From assembly GCA_007130345.1 (NCBI GenBank), contig SLSP01000077.1, positions 1 through 8,487 on the forward strand: a stretch of 8,487 nt of DNA. Direction: 5' to 3'. The stretch comes from Thermoflexales bacterium (GTDB lineage Bacteria > Chloroflexota > Anaerolineae > B4-G1 > SLSP01). A program made the position numbers and the translations under genes. This document shows, one piece after another, positions 1-6,484 of this stretch (the stretch's first letter is position 1; each line of letters begins with the position of its first letter). The notes under the pieces were generated by a model. The model was not told the DNA's origin. It was given only the letters and a program-made list of their open reading frames with translations, and searched no databases.

Positions 1-321
1 AGGGCTGATCTCTTGCTCAACAGCCTCGGCTTCCGCAACCAGAGCTTCCACAGCTTCACCGGCCTTCATACGTTCAAAACGATCCTGGGTGCCGTGGGTT
101 CGGAAAATTCGCGCGACCGCGTCGGTCGGCTGCGCCCCCACCGAGAGCCAGTAAAGCGCCCGATCTTCTTTCAACTGCACAGTTTCCGGTTCCGTGCGCG
201 GGTTATAGAACCCGATCACTTCCACAAATTTACCATCTCGCGGTGCCGTAGACTCAGCAATCACGATACGATAGCTTGGCTGTTTCTTGGCCCCCACACG
301 ACGTAGTCTGATCTTAAGCAT
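1..321 (-). CDS. rpsP: 30S ribosomal protein S16 (partial, runs off left edge)
   Basis: S16 is a small-subunit ribosomal protein that binds 16S rRNA and helps assemble the 30S body. The translation opens MLKIRLRRVGAKKQPSYRIV and continues with a VEVIGFYNPR block and GAQPTDAVARIF, all hallmarks of the family. The ATG is at 321-319, with AGGAGG three bases upstream, a rather short spacing. In total 107 codons are visible without a stop, so the 3' end lies outside the window. The family core is about 80 residues. The visible remainder is an acidic, alanine/glutamate-rich tail (GEAVEALVAEAEAVEQE), a C-terminal extension of unknown role. It lies 48 bp downstream of ffh on the same strand with no terminator between them, so the two are probably co-transcribed. 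The family call is secure; the full length is unknown. Confidence 0.96.
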   Translation of the reverse strand, partial: MLKIRLRRVGAKKQPSYRIVIAESTAPRDGKFVEVIGFYNPRTEPETVQLKEDRALYWLSVGAQPTDAVARIFRTHGTQDRFERMKAGEAVEALVAEAEAVEQEISP

Positions 322-369
322 ATGCCTCCTGTTTCGTAGACGTGGTAACTTAGATAATGATATAGTATT

Positions 370-1695
370 TTAGAAAAAGCGCGGCAATCCACGCAGTTTT
401 CCTTGACTCATCCGCTTGAACAGCTTTTTCATCTGGCGGTGCTGTGATAGCAACTGATTGATCTGCTGCACCGACGTTCCGCTGCCCGCGGCAACTCTGC
501 GTTTGCGACTCGCGTTCAGGATGCGCGGGTTATGGCGTTCCTGCGGCGTCATAGAAAGGATAATGGCCTCGATCGTCTTGAGGTTCTTCTCGGCTTCAGC
601 CTGATCTACTTTAGTATCCTTGAGCCACTTATCTGCGCCGGGGATCATCCCCAAAAGATCGTCAAGCGGCCCCATCTTGCGCACCTGGCGCAACTGATCT
701 AGAAAATCTGCCAAATCAAAGTCGCCTTTGCGGAGCTTCTTCTCCATCTCCTCAGCCTGGCTGACGTCGAAGGACGCTTCGGCCCGCTCGTTGAGCGAGA
801 GCATATCACCCATTCCCAAGATGCGGGAGGCCAGACGTTCTGGATGGAAGGGTTCTAGCGCGTTGAGTTTTTCGCCAGTGCCCACAAACTTGATGGGCAC
901 ACCGGTCACGGCCCGCATACTGATGGCCGCGCCGCCGCGCGCGTCACCGTCGATCTTGGTGAGGATCAACCCACTGATGCCCACATGGTCGTTGAAGCCC
1001 TGCGCGATGTTGACGGCCTCTTGCCCGGTCATCGCGTCGGCCACCAAGAGCACCTCAATAGGCTTGACCCGCTCGCGGATGGCTTCCAGCTCGCGCATCA
1101 TTTCATCGTCGATCTGCAAGCGCCCCGCCGTATCCATAATCACAACATCGGAGCCGCGTTTGCGGGCATCTTCCAGACTGTGATAGCAAATATCCGGCGG
1201 ATCGACTTTGCCGCGTTCGCTGTACACGGGGATGTCCAACTGGCGTCCAAGCACCTCCAGTTGGGTGATGGCCGCCGGGCGGTACGTGTCCGCCGCCACC
1301 ATCAACGGGAAGTGCCCCCGCGAGCGCAGATGCAAGGCCAATTTGGCCGCCGTGGTGGTTTTACCGCTCCCTTGCAGGCCCACCAGCATCAGCACGTAGG
1401 GCGCGCGGCCCTGCAACGCGATGCGGCCGGGTTCGCCGAGCGTTTCCACCAGTTCTTGGTGAACGATCTTGATTACTTGCTGGGCGGGGTTCAACGCGCG
1501 GGAGACTTCTTCTCCCACAGCTTGTTCCCGCACGCGAGTCACGAAGTCTTTGACGACTTTGTAATTGACATCCGCTTCCAAAAGTGCCAGACGGATTTCA
1601 CGCAAGACACTTTTGACGTCTTCTTCGCGCAGTACACCCCGCTTGCCCAACTGATCAAAGATGCCCTGGAGCTTTTCGCTTAATGATTCAAACAT
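370..1695 (-). CDS. ffh: Signal recognition particle GTPase Ffh (SRP54)
   Basis: Ffh binds SRP RNA and the signal sequences of nascent membrane and secreted proteins, then docks with FtsY at the membrane. Numbered from the ATG at 1695 it has 441 residues. The N domain is about 1-90 (MFESLSEKLQGIFDQL), and the NG GTPase follows with P-loop GLQGSGKTT (106-114), DTAGR (188-192) and TKIDGDARGG (246-255). The M domain runs from about 300 to the end, with the RNA-binding SGTSVQQIN segment from 405 and short methionine-containing helices. The tail after the M domain is short (GLPRFF). A GTG six bases upstream (1701) is also in frame. The ATG is preferred because AAAGGG (1700-1705) sits 5 nt before it and would overlap the GTG, and because MFESLSEKL is the usual family N-terminus. 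The gene is divergent from the penicillin-binding protein and leads into rpsP. Confidence 0.97.
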   Translation of the reverse strand: MFESLSEKLQGIFDQLGKRGVLREEDVKSVLREIRLALLEADVNYKVVKDFVTRVREQAVGEEVSRALNPAQQVIKIVHQELVETLGEPGRIALQGRAPYVLMLVGLQGSGKTTTAAKLALHLRSRGHFPLMVAADTYRPAAITQLEVLGRQLDIPVYSERGKVDPPDICYHSLEDARKRGSDVVIMDTAGRLQIDDEMMRELEAIRERVKPIEVLLVADAMTGQEAVNIAQGFNDHVGISGLILTKIDGDARGGAAISMRAVTGVPIKFVGTGEKLNALEPFHPERLASRILGMGDMLSLNERAEASFDVSQAEEMEKKLRKGDFDLADFLDQLRQVRKMGPLDDLLGMIPGADKWLKDTKVDQAEAEKNLKTIEAIILSMTPQERHNPRILNASRKRRVAAGSGTSVQQINQLLSQHRQMKKLFKRMSQGKLRGLPRFF

Positions 1696-1727
1696 AGTCA
1701 CCCTTTGAATTCTAACAAGTCCATTTT

Positions 1728-1755
1728 ATTCTAGCCCATATTGAAAATTCGTCAA
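1728..1755 (-). promoter_or_regulatory. Sigma-70-like promoter of ffh-rpsP
   Basis: Read on the minus strand, TTGACG (1755-1750, 5/6 to the -35 consensus) is followed by a 16-bp spacer and TAGAAT (1733-1728, 5/6 to the -10 consensus). Transcription would start near 1721, giving a leader of about 25 nt with AAAGGG before the ffh ATG. Spacing, position and hexamer quality all fit. Confidence 0.7.
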
Positions 1756-1818
1756 GCGACTTTCAGATACCCTTATAAGGAAAAGATGCGTATTACCAGA
1801 GAAAATAACCGCTGGCCC

Positions 1819-1846
1819 TTGCAAATCTTCCAAAGCACGGCATAAT
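1819..1846 (+). promoter_or_regulatory. Possible distal promoter upstream of repeat copy A
   Basis: TTGCAA (1819-1824, 4/6), a 16-bp spacer and CATAAT (1841-1846, 5/6) form a plausible plus-strand promoter. Its start point would fall close to 1853, the first base of the repeat, so a transcript would carry the whole repeat hairpin in the 5' leader of the penicillin-binding protein. AT-rich sequence yields such matches by chance, so this is tentative. Confidence 0.3.
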
Positions 1847-1852
1847 AATAGC

Positions 1853-1984
1853 TGACTCTACTGAAGGCAATCTAAAAAAATCAGATTTTTAGAAACCTGA
1901 TACCGCAGATAGATTTTTCATGTGCGAATTTCATATAGGTAGTAGATCGCATGTGGAAAAATCGGATTTTTGGACTTGGGACTC
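1853..1984 (+). repeat. Interspersed repeat, copy A (MITE-like, 132 bp)
   Basis: The element opens TGACTCTACTGAAGG and closes ACTTGGGACTCA; the end reads TGAGTCCC in reverse complement, so the termini form an imperfect inverted repeat. Inside are two AAAAATC-GATTTTT segments (near 1876-1890 and 1957-1971) and a strong hairpin (1912-1963). It aligns with copy B (8349-8487) over nearly its full length, with a 66-nt core (1912-1977) differing at only 4 positions. Copy A is shorter than B near the right end, where B carries extra bases before GGACTCA. No target-site duplication is obvious. There is no coding capacity. A non-autonomous transposable element is the favoured reading; a structured intergenic repeat of another origin is possible. 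Confidence 0.8.
1912..1963 (+). other. Stem-loop inside repeat copy A
   Basis: The left arm GATTTTTCATGTGCGA (1912-1927) pairs with TCGCATGTGGAAAAATC (1947-1963). This gives 16 pairs, two of them G-T wobbles, with one bulged G (1955), around a 19-nt loop (1928-1946). The same geometry occurs in copy B. Confidence 0.75.
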
Positions 1985-1985
1985 A

Positions 1986-2004
1986 TTTTTAGAAACGTGA
2001 TCCT
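1986..2004 (+). repeat. Extra repeat half-unit just outside copy A
   Basis: TTTTTAGAAACGTGATCCT matches the internal segment TTTTTAGAAACCTGATACC (1886-1904) of copy A at 16 of 19 positions, exactly 100 bp downstream. A related segment, TTTTTAGAACCTTGATACT, lies in copy B (8381-8399). It suggests a second, truncated insertion or internal duplication abutting copy A. Confidence 0.55.
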
Positions 2005-2019
2005 ATCAGAGACTATACT
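1990..2019 (+). promoter_or_regulatory. Probable proximal promoter of the penicillin-binding protein gene
   Basis: TATACT (2014-2019, 5/6 to the -10 consensus) follows TAGAAA (1990-1995, 4/6 to the -35 consensus) with an 18-bp spacer. The start point would be near 2026, leaving a very short leader of about 10 nt before the ATG at 2036. The ribosome binding site GAGGTGAAAGG (2022-2032) would then be partly cut, so an upstream start may also be used. The -35-like box lies in the repeat half-unit. Confidence 0.45.
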
Positions 2020-2035
2020 GTGAGGTGAAAGGCTT

Positions 2036-5000
2036 ATGACGACACAATCAACGCCTGTGCATTTGATCCGCACGCTGATTGTCATCGACCGAGATCGCCG
2101 CCGGAAGGCCAGTCGTACCGGTTTGAATCTGGTGATGCGCATTATCGGCCTGGTGATGGTTTTCGTGATTTTGGGCAGCATCTTATTGACCGGAATGAGC
2201 GCGGGAATCGCTGCCGGCGCGTATACGATGATTACCGAGGGACTGCCGACGCCTGAAGAAGTCGAGTCGGCCAGCGTGGAGACTTTCGAGACGACGAAGA
2301 TTTACGACCGCACCGGACGCCATCTGCTCTATGAGGTCATCGATGCGAACGCCGGCGACCGCAACTGGGTCACGCTCTCCTCGATGCCGGATTATGTCAC
2401 CTGCGGCACGGTGGCAATGGAGGACACGACCTTCTGGGAAAATCCCGGCATCAATATCCGGGGTATCGCCCGCGCGTTTTATTCCAACTTGATGGGGCAC
2501 ACCATCCAGGGCGGTTCTTCAATCACGCAGCAGGTGGTCAAGAACTCGGTTATCCCGCTGGAAGAGCGCTTCGAGATCAGTTACGCCCGCAAGGTCAGAG
2601 AGGTGCTCATCTCGTTGGAACTGACTCGCCTATATGAGAAAGATCGTATCCTGGAATGGTACATCAACACAAACTTCTATGGCAATCTGGCGTATGGTAT
2701 CGATGCAGCATCCCAGGTCTACTTCGACAAAACGGTGGAAGACCTCACGCTCTCCGAAGCGGCCACTCTCATCGCCATTCCGCAATTCCCCCGGCTGAAC
2801 CCTTTCGACGCGCCCGAAGAGGCGATGCGCCGCAAGGGCATTGTGCTGGATCGGATGGTGGAAGAGGGCTGTGTCACCAGCACGCAAGCTGAAGCTGCCC
2901 GCACGACGCAGTGGCAACTGGCCCGCAGCACACAGCGCTTTGATATCCAGGCCCCACACTTCTCAATGTACGTGCGCAAGCAACTTGAAGATATGTTCGG
3001 GCCGGAGTTGGTGGCCGGCGGCGGGTTGCGTGCCTACACGACTCTGGATTTCGATCTCAACACGCAATCGGAATGTACGCTCCAAACCTATCTGCGCATT
3101 CTCAACGGCGAGACTCCCGCAGATGTGATCCCGGAAGCGCTGGAGAATGGCTGCGAGGCGGCGCAGTATATCCCCGCGCTCCCGGCGCGGCGCATCGGCA
3201 ACAATTACAACGTCGGCAACTCCGCCGTAGTCGTGATCCGTCCCACCACCGGCGAGATTTTGGCGATGGTGGGCAGCGCGGATTATTGGGACGAGAGCAT
3301 CGACGGCAAATTCAATGTCGCCGTGGATGGGCTACGCCAGCCGGGGTCGTCTTTCAAGCCGTTTACTTACGCGACGTTGCTTTCGCAAGGATATAACCCC
3401 GCGTATATGTTCCTGGATGTGCGCCAGGCTTTCAGCCAGGGCGAGGGCGCGGCCCCTTACGTGCCGGAGAACTATGGCCGCAACTACCACGGGCCGGTGA
3501 GTTTGCGAGACGCCCTGGCCCGCTCGCTGAATATCCCCGCCGTCGAAGCGATGTCTATCGCCGGGATCGAGAATGTGTTGCGCACGGCGCACAGCATGGG
3601 GATCACCACCCTCGACCAGAGTATCCACCACTATGGATTGAGTCTGACCCTGGGCGGCGGCGAGGTCAAGCTCATCGATATGGTGTATGCCTTCAGCGTG
3701 TTCGCCAATACAGGCACGATGTACGGGCAACCAGTGCCGGCGCGGGAATTGCGCCCCGGCTTCCGCGAGCTTAATCCGGTGGCGATTCTGCGCGTGGAGG
3801 ATCGCAACGGCAACGTGCTGTATCGCTACGACCAACCAGAGGGACGCCAGGTGCTGGAACCGCGCCTGTCATACCTCACCACCGACATCCTCGCCGACCG
3901 GCGCGGGCGCGTCCCGACATTTGGCTCGCCCAACGCGATGGAGATGGCGAACAACCGGCCGGCCGCCGTCAAGACCGGCACGACTAACAACTTCACCGAC
4001 AACTGGACGGTAGGCTATACGCCGCAATATGCCGCCGGCGTCTGGCAAGGTAACACGCGGGCCGATAATTATATGATCAACACCACCGGGTCTTTCGGTT
4101 CAGCCTACATCTGGAACGCGGTGATGGAATACGCGCACCGCGACGAGCCTATCGAGTCGTTCACGCGCCCCGACGGGATCGTGCCCGTCACCGTGTGCTC
4201 GGTCTCCGGGCTGCTCCCCAACGAGCACTGCCCCACCAAAACCGAGCTGATGATCCCCGGCACAGAACCAACCGCGAGAGACAATCTGCATCAGCTCTTC
4301 TTGGTCAACCGCGAAACGGGCAATCTGGCGACCATTCACACGCCGCCGGAGTTAGTGGATACCAAAGTCTTCATGGTGCTGCCCCCGGAGGCGCAGGACT
4401 GGATCAACAGCCTGCCGGAGGAACGGCGCGCGCAACTTGTCCCGCCGACGGAATATGACACGATTTACGGCCCGAACCAGGCGCACGCCGAAGTCGCCAT
4501 CACCTCGCCCATCGCGTACTCTTACGTCAGCGGTATCGTGCCCATTATGGGCAATGCGCGCGGTGACGTGGCCTTCTACCGCCTGGTCTTTGGGAAGGGG
4601 CTGAACCCCACCGAGTGGATGCAAATCGGCCTCGATCACGGGCATCAGGTGGACAACGGCCTGCTAGAGAACTTCGACACCACCGGCATTCCTGACGGCC
4701 TCTACACGTTACAACTCCAGGTGGTAAGCCACGATCAATATGTGCGGCAAGCCACGCTCCAGTTCACCGTGGATAACGAACCGCCCAGAGTCGATTTGAC
4801 CTATCCCCCCGACGGGTCCGAGTACGAGTTTGGATTCAACGAATGGGTCAACGTGAACGCCGAAGTCCGCGACAATTACGCCATAGATCGGGTGGAGTTC
4901 TACAAGAATAATGAAGAAGCGCCCTTCGCCGTGCGGAACGTCGCGCCGTTCAACATCAACTGGTTCCTGGAAGGGCCAGGCCGATACAGTTTCCACGTCA

Positions 5001-5077
5001 TCGTTTACGATGCGGCCGGCAATAAGACCCAAACGGATCCCGTGACTATCCGCGTGGTGCCCCGCGCCAATCCCTGA
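2036..5077 (+). CDS. Class A penicillin-binding protein (bifunctional transglycosylase/transpeptidase)
   Basis: This enzyme polymerises glycan strands from lipid II and crosslinks their peptides outside the cytoplasmic membrane. It has 1013 residues: a basic cytoplasmic N-terminus, one membrane anchor (about 33-63), a GT51 transglycosylase (about 85-270) with E129-D130, QGGSSITQQ (158-166) and RKVREV/ILEWYIN (185-211), then a transpeptidase with SSFK (nucleophile S438, K441), SLN (497-499) and KTGT (646-649). A Cys pair (721, 732) follows in a CSVSGLLPNEHCPT segment. The last roughly 190 residues look like two Ig-like beta-sandwich domains (about 817-912 and 913-1008). In GT motif 1 the usual His of EDxxFxxH is Asn136 (EDTTFWENPG). 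The ATG is preceded by GAGGTGAAAGG. A terminator follows directly, so it is probably monocistronic. The class is secure; the exact paralogue is not. Confidence 0.95.
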   Translation: MTTQSTPVHLIRTLIVIDRDRRRKASRTGLNLVMRIIGLVMVFVILGSILLTGMSAGIAAGAYTMITEGLPTPEEVESASVETFETTKIYDRTGRHLLYEVIDANAGDRNWVTLSSMPDYVTCGTVAMEDTTFWENPGINIRGIARAFYSNLMGHTIQGGSSITQQVVKNSVIPLEERFEISYARKVREVLISLELTRLYEKDRILEWYINTNFYGNLAYGIDAASQVYFDKTVEDLTLSEAATLIAIPQFPRLNPFDAPEEAMRRKGIVLDRMVEEGCVTSTQAEAARTTQWQLARSTQRFDIQAPHFSMYVRKQLEDMFGPELVAGGGLRAYTTLDFDLNTQSECTLQTYLRILNGETPADVIPEALENGCEAAQYIPALPARRIGNNYNVGNSAVVVIRPTTGEILAMVGSADYWDESIDGKFNVAVDGLRQPGSSFKPFTYATLLSQGYNPAYMFLDVRQAFSQGEGAAPYVPENYGRNYHGPVSLRDALARSLNIPAVEAMSIAGIENVLRTAHSMGITTLDQSIHHYGLSLTLGGGEVKLIDMVYAFSVFANTGTMYGQPVPARELRPGFRELNPVAILRVEDRNGNVLYRYDQPEGRQVLEPRLSYLTTDILADRRGRVPTFGSPNAMEMANNRPAAVKTGTTNNFTDNWTVGYTPQYAAGVWQGNTRADNYMINTTGSFGSAYIWNAVMEYAHRDEPIESFTRPDGIVPVTVCSVSGLLPNEHCPTKTELMIPGTEPTARDNLHQLFLVNRETGNLATIHTPPELVDTKVFMVLPPEAQDWINSLPEERRAQLVPPTEYDTIYGPNQAHAEVAITSPIAYSYVSGIVPIMGNARGDVAFYRLVFGKGLNPTEWMQIGLDHGHQVDNGLLENFDTTGIPDGLYTLQLQVVSHDQYVRQATLQFTVDNEPPRVDLTYPPDGSEYEFGFNEWVNVNAEVRDNYAIDRVEFYKNNEEAPFAVRNVAPFNINWFLEGPGRYSFHVIVYDAAGNKTQTDPVTIRVVPRANP

Positions 5078-5090
5078 CACGTAACCATCC

Positions 5091-5121
5091 AACGAGGCTC
5101 CCCACAACGGGGAGCCTCGTT
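5091..5121 (+). terminator. Hairpin terminator after the penicillin-binding protein gene
   Basis: A perfect 13-bp stem, AACGAGGCTCCCC (5091-5103) with GGGGAGCCTCGTT (5109-5121), closes the 5-nt loop ACAAC, starting 13 bp after the stop codon. The trailing T run is short (TTTGACGTTT), but the stem is long and GC-rich. Confidence 0.85.
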
Positions 5122-5192
5122 TGACGTTTGACAAGCAACGGAGCACACAACGCAGGTGTCAAGCAATTTTCTGTCCGGGGATGGACTCTACC

Positions 5193-5221
5193 TTTACGTT
5201 TCCCCCATTTCCGCTTATAAT
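5193..5221 (+). promoter_or_regulatory. Promoter of the FHA gene pair
   Basis: TTTACG (5193-5198, 4/6 to the -35 consensus), a 17-bp spacer and a perfect TATAAT (5216-5221) make a strong sigma-70-like promoter. Transcription would start near 5227-5229, practically at the first in-frame ATG (5229), leaving about 12 nt before the second ATG (5241). This decides between a leaderless start and a start at 5241. Confidence 0.7.
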
Positions 5222-5240
5222 CCTCTGTATGAAAGGCTTA

Positions 5241-6020
5241 ATGCGCTTAGAAAGTTGGATCGAACAGCTCGTTGAAGAACCTTTTGTGCGGCTCTTCACC
5301 GGGCGGCTGCTCCCGCACGACGTGGCCCGCCACATCGTGCGCGCCCTGGAAGACGGGGAGCGCGTGGGCGCGGATGGCATGTTAGAAGTGCCCGGCCGCT
5401 ATCGCGTCGTGCTCAACCCCGAAGATATGGCCGCGCTGATCCGTCACCACCCTGACTTCGGCACACGGCTGGCCGACGCGCTCAAATCCCTGACGCAGCG
5501 AATGGCGATTCGCCTCACGGAACCGCCCACCATCATCCTGCAGACGGACGAGGGGTTGCCGCTGCGCGCGGTGCGCATCACGCCGGCCGACCGCCTCCCC
5601 CGCACCGAGGAGCGCACCCGCGATCTCGATCTGGACGAGATTCAGACGATGCTCGACCGCAAGGAAGAGCCGCAAGTGCGCGCCTATCTGGTGGTGCAAG
5701 GCCAGCGCACCTTCGACCTCACCGAACCGATGGTCAGCGTGGGCCGCGCGCTGGACAACGACCTGATCATCGAAGACCCTCGTGTCTCGCGGTACCACCT
5801 TCAACTGCGCCGCCGCTACGGGCGCTACATCCTCCAAGATTTGGGCAGCAGCGGCGGCACCCAGGTCAACCGCTTCCCCATCCAGGAGATCGTGCTGCGC
5901 CCCGGCGACCTGATCTCGCTGTCCGGCGTCGATCTGCTCTACTCCGAAGAGTCGCGCGGCCGGCGCGCGCGCAGCGGCGACACACAACCCATCCGCCCCT
6001 CGGAGGCCGCGCTTGGCTGA
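5241..6020 (+). CDS. FhaA-type protein: DUF3662 domain plus C-terminal FHA domain
   Basis: This is a phosphothreonine-binding adaptor, probably cytoplasmic (no signal or membrane segment), of the FhaA type linked to Ser/Thr-kinase control of peptidoglycan synthesis in actinobacteria. It has 259 residues from the ATG at 5241. Residues 1 to about 115 match the DUF3662 pattern (MRLESWIEQLVEEPF at the start, VARHIVRALEDG near 28-39, VPGRYRVVLNPEDM near 50-63). A charged linker follows, then an FHA domain (about 148-236) with GR (168-169), VSRYH (182-186) and LGSSGGTQVN (201-210). The usual Asn of the S-x-N-G-T turn is Gly205. An in-frame ATG at 5229 would add four residues. The later ATG is favoured because AAAGG sits 5 nt upstream, the family N-terminus fits, and the promoter would give almost no leader for the first. 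It overlaps FHA2 by 8 bp. Confidence 0.88.
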   Translation: MRLESWIEQLVEEPFVRLFTGRLLPHDVARHIVRALEDGERVGADGMLEVPGRYRVVLNPEDMAALIRHHPDFGTRLADALKSLTQRMAIRLTEPPTIILQTDEGLPLRAVRITPADRLPRTEERTRDLDLDEIQTMLDRKEEPQVRAYLVVQGQRTFDLTEPMVSVGRALDNDLIIEDPRVSRYHLQLRRRYGRYILQDLGSSGGTQVNRFPIQEIVLRPGDLISLSGVDLLYSEESRGRRARSGDTQPIRPSEAALG

Positions 6021-6444
6021 AGTCCTCCTGGCCTTGCGCTTCGCGCTGGCCGCTTTGCTGTATCTGTTCCTGGGCGTCGCGCTGACCATCCTGTGGCTGG
6101 AACTGCGCCGCCACGAACGCAACCCCTCCCCCGCCCATCACCCCGGCCGGCTCGCGGTGGAAGAAGGCCCGGACGCCGACAAATCCATCCCGCTGCGCCC
6201 GGTCACGACAGTGGGGCGCGCGGAGGATAATGTGCTGATGCTCGATGACCCCTTCGCCTCGACCAACCACGCGATGGTGCTCTGGCGCGAAGGCCAATGG
6301 TGGCTGGAAGACCTGGAAAGCCACAACGGGACGTACCTCAACGGGCAACGGCTGGATCGCCCGCAACGCCTCACCTCCGGCGACCGCCTTCGGATTGGGG
6401 AAAGCATCCTCCGCTTCGACCTCGATGAGAAAGTGACAACATGA
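6013..6444 (+). CDS. Membrane-anchored FHA-domain protein
   Basis: This 143-residue protein has one N-terminal hydrophobic helix (about 4-29), the basic stop-transfer run LRRHER, a short proline-rich linker and a complete FHA domain (about 47-138). The FHA residues are canonical: GR (68-69), S83 and H86 in STNH, S103 and HNGT (104-107), and NG (110-111). By the positive-inside rule the FHA domain faces the cytoplasm, where it would bind phosphothreonine on a kinase or envelope protein. It starts at TTG (6013), overlapping the previous gene's end by 8 bp; GGAGG at 6002-6006 lies 6 nt upstream, and no ATG is better placed. The layout implies translational coupling to the FhaA-type gene and resembles FhaA/FhaB pairs. 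Its stop codon TGA is also the first three bases of a repeat-terminus fragment (6442-6457). Confidence 0.88.
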   Translation: MAEVLLALRFALAALLYLFLGVALTILWLELRRHERNPSPAHHPGRLAVEEGPDADKSIPLRPVTTVGRAEDNVLMLDDPFASTNHAMVLWREGQWWLEDLESHNGTYLNGQRLDRPQRLTSGDRLRIGESILRFDLDEKVTT

Positions 6445-6457
6445 CTCCCCTGAAAAA
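6442..6457 (+). repeat. Repeat-terminus fragment C1
   Basis: TGACTCCCCTGAAAAA matches the reverse complement of the right end of copy B (TGAGTCCCCTGAAAAA) at 15 of 16 positions. It begins in the stop codon of the upstream FHA gene. Only the terminus is recognisable; no internal hairpin follows. Confidence 0.6.
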
Positions 6458-6484
6458 CCCACCGCCAAGTTGCATACCCTTAAA

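Larger units (their letters stand above)
1702..2035. other. Divergent intergenic region between ffh and the penicillin-binding protein
   Basis: This 334-bp AT-rich gap holds the minus-strand ffh promoter (1728-1755), a perfect 10-bp palindrome CCTTATAAGG (1771-1780) about 15 bp upstream of the ffh -35 box, a possible plus-strand promoter (1819-1846), a full copy of an interspersed repeat (1853-1984), an extra repeat half-unit (1986-2004), and the proximal promoter and ribosome binding site of the downstream gene. No convincing coding sequence was seen; the open frame on the minus strand at 1918-2181 overlaps the penicillin-binding protein start and resembles nothing. The palindrome could be an operator, but nothing else supports that. 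Confidence 0.7.

Noticed and set aside
985..1683. Long plus-strand open frame (232 codons) opposite ffh
   Set aside because: It lies wholly antisense to a secure ffh, has low-complexity His/Gln/Arg-rich composition typical of shadow frames in GC-rich genes, and matches no family I know.
1771..1780. Palindrome CCTTATAAGG as an operator
   Set aside because: A single 10-bp palindrome without a second copy or known regulator is not enough to name a site.
1853..1984. CRISPR array or riboswitch in the hairpin-rich gap
   Set aside because: There are no regularly spaced short repeats with unique spacers, and no recognisable aptamer core; the same element recurs after an unrelated gene, which points to a mobile or structural repeat.
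1918..2181. Minus-strand open frame of 87 codons across the penicillin-binding protein start
   Set aside because: It runs through the repeat and the start of a secure gene and resembles no known protein.
5128..5133. Perfect TTGACA hexamer after the terminator
   Set aside because: No -10-like sequence lies 15-19 bp downstream; the promoter at 5193-5221 is better placed.
5121..5228. N-terminal extension of the first FHA protein to an ATG at 5121
   Set aside because: It would begin at the foot of the terminator and lie upstream of the gene's own promoter, and the extra residues are not like the family.
5382..6468. Two long minus-strand open frames (246 and 200 codons) opposite the FHA genes
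   Set aside because: Composition is Ala/Arg/Gly-rich shadow type and the plus-strand FHA domains are unmistakable.
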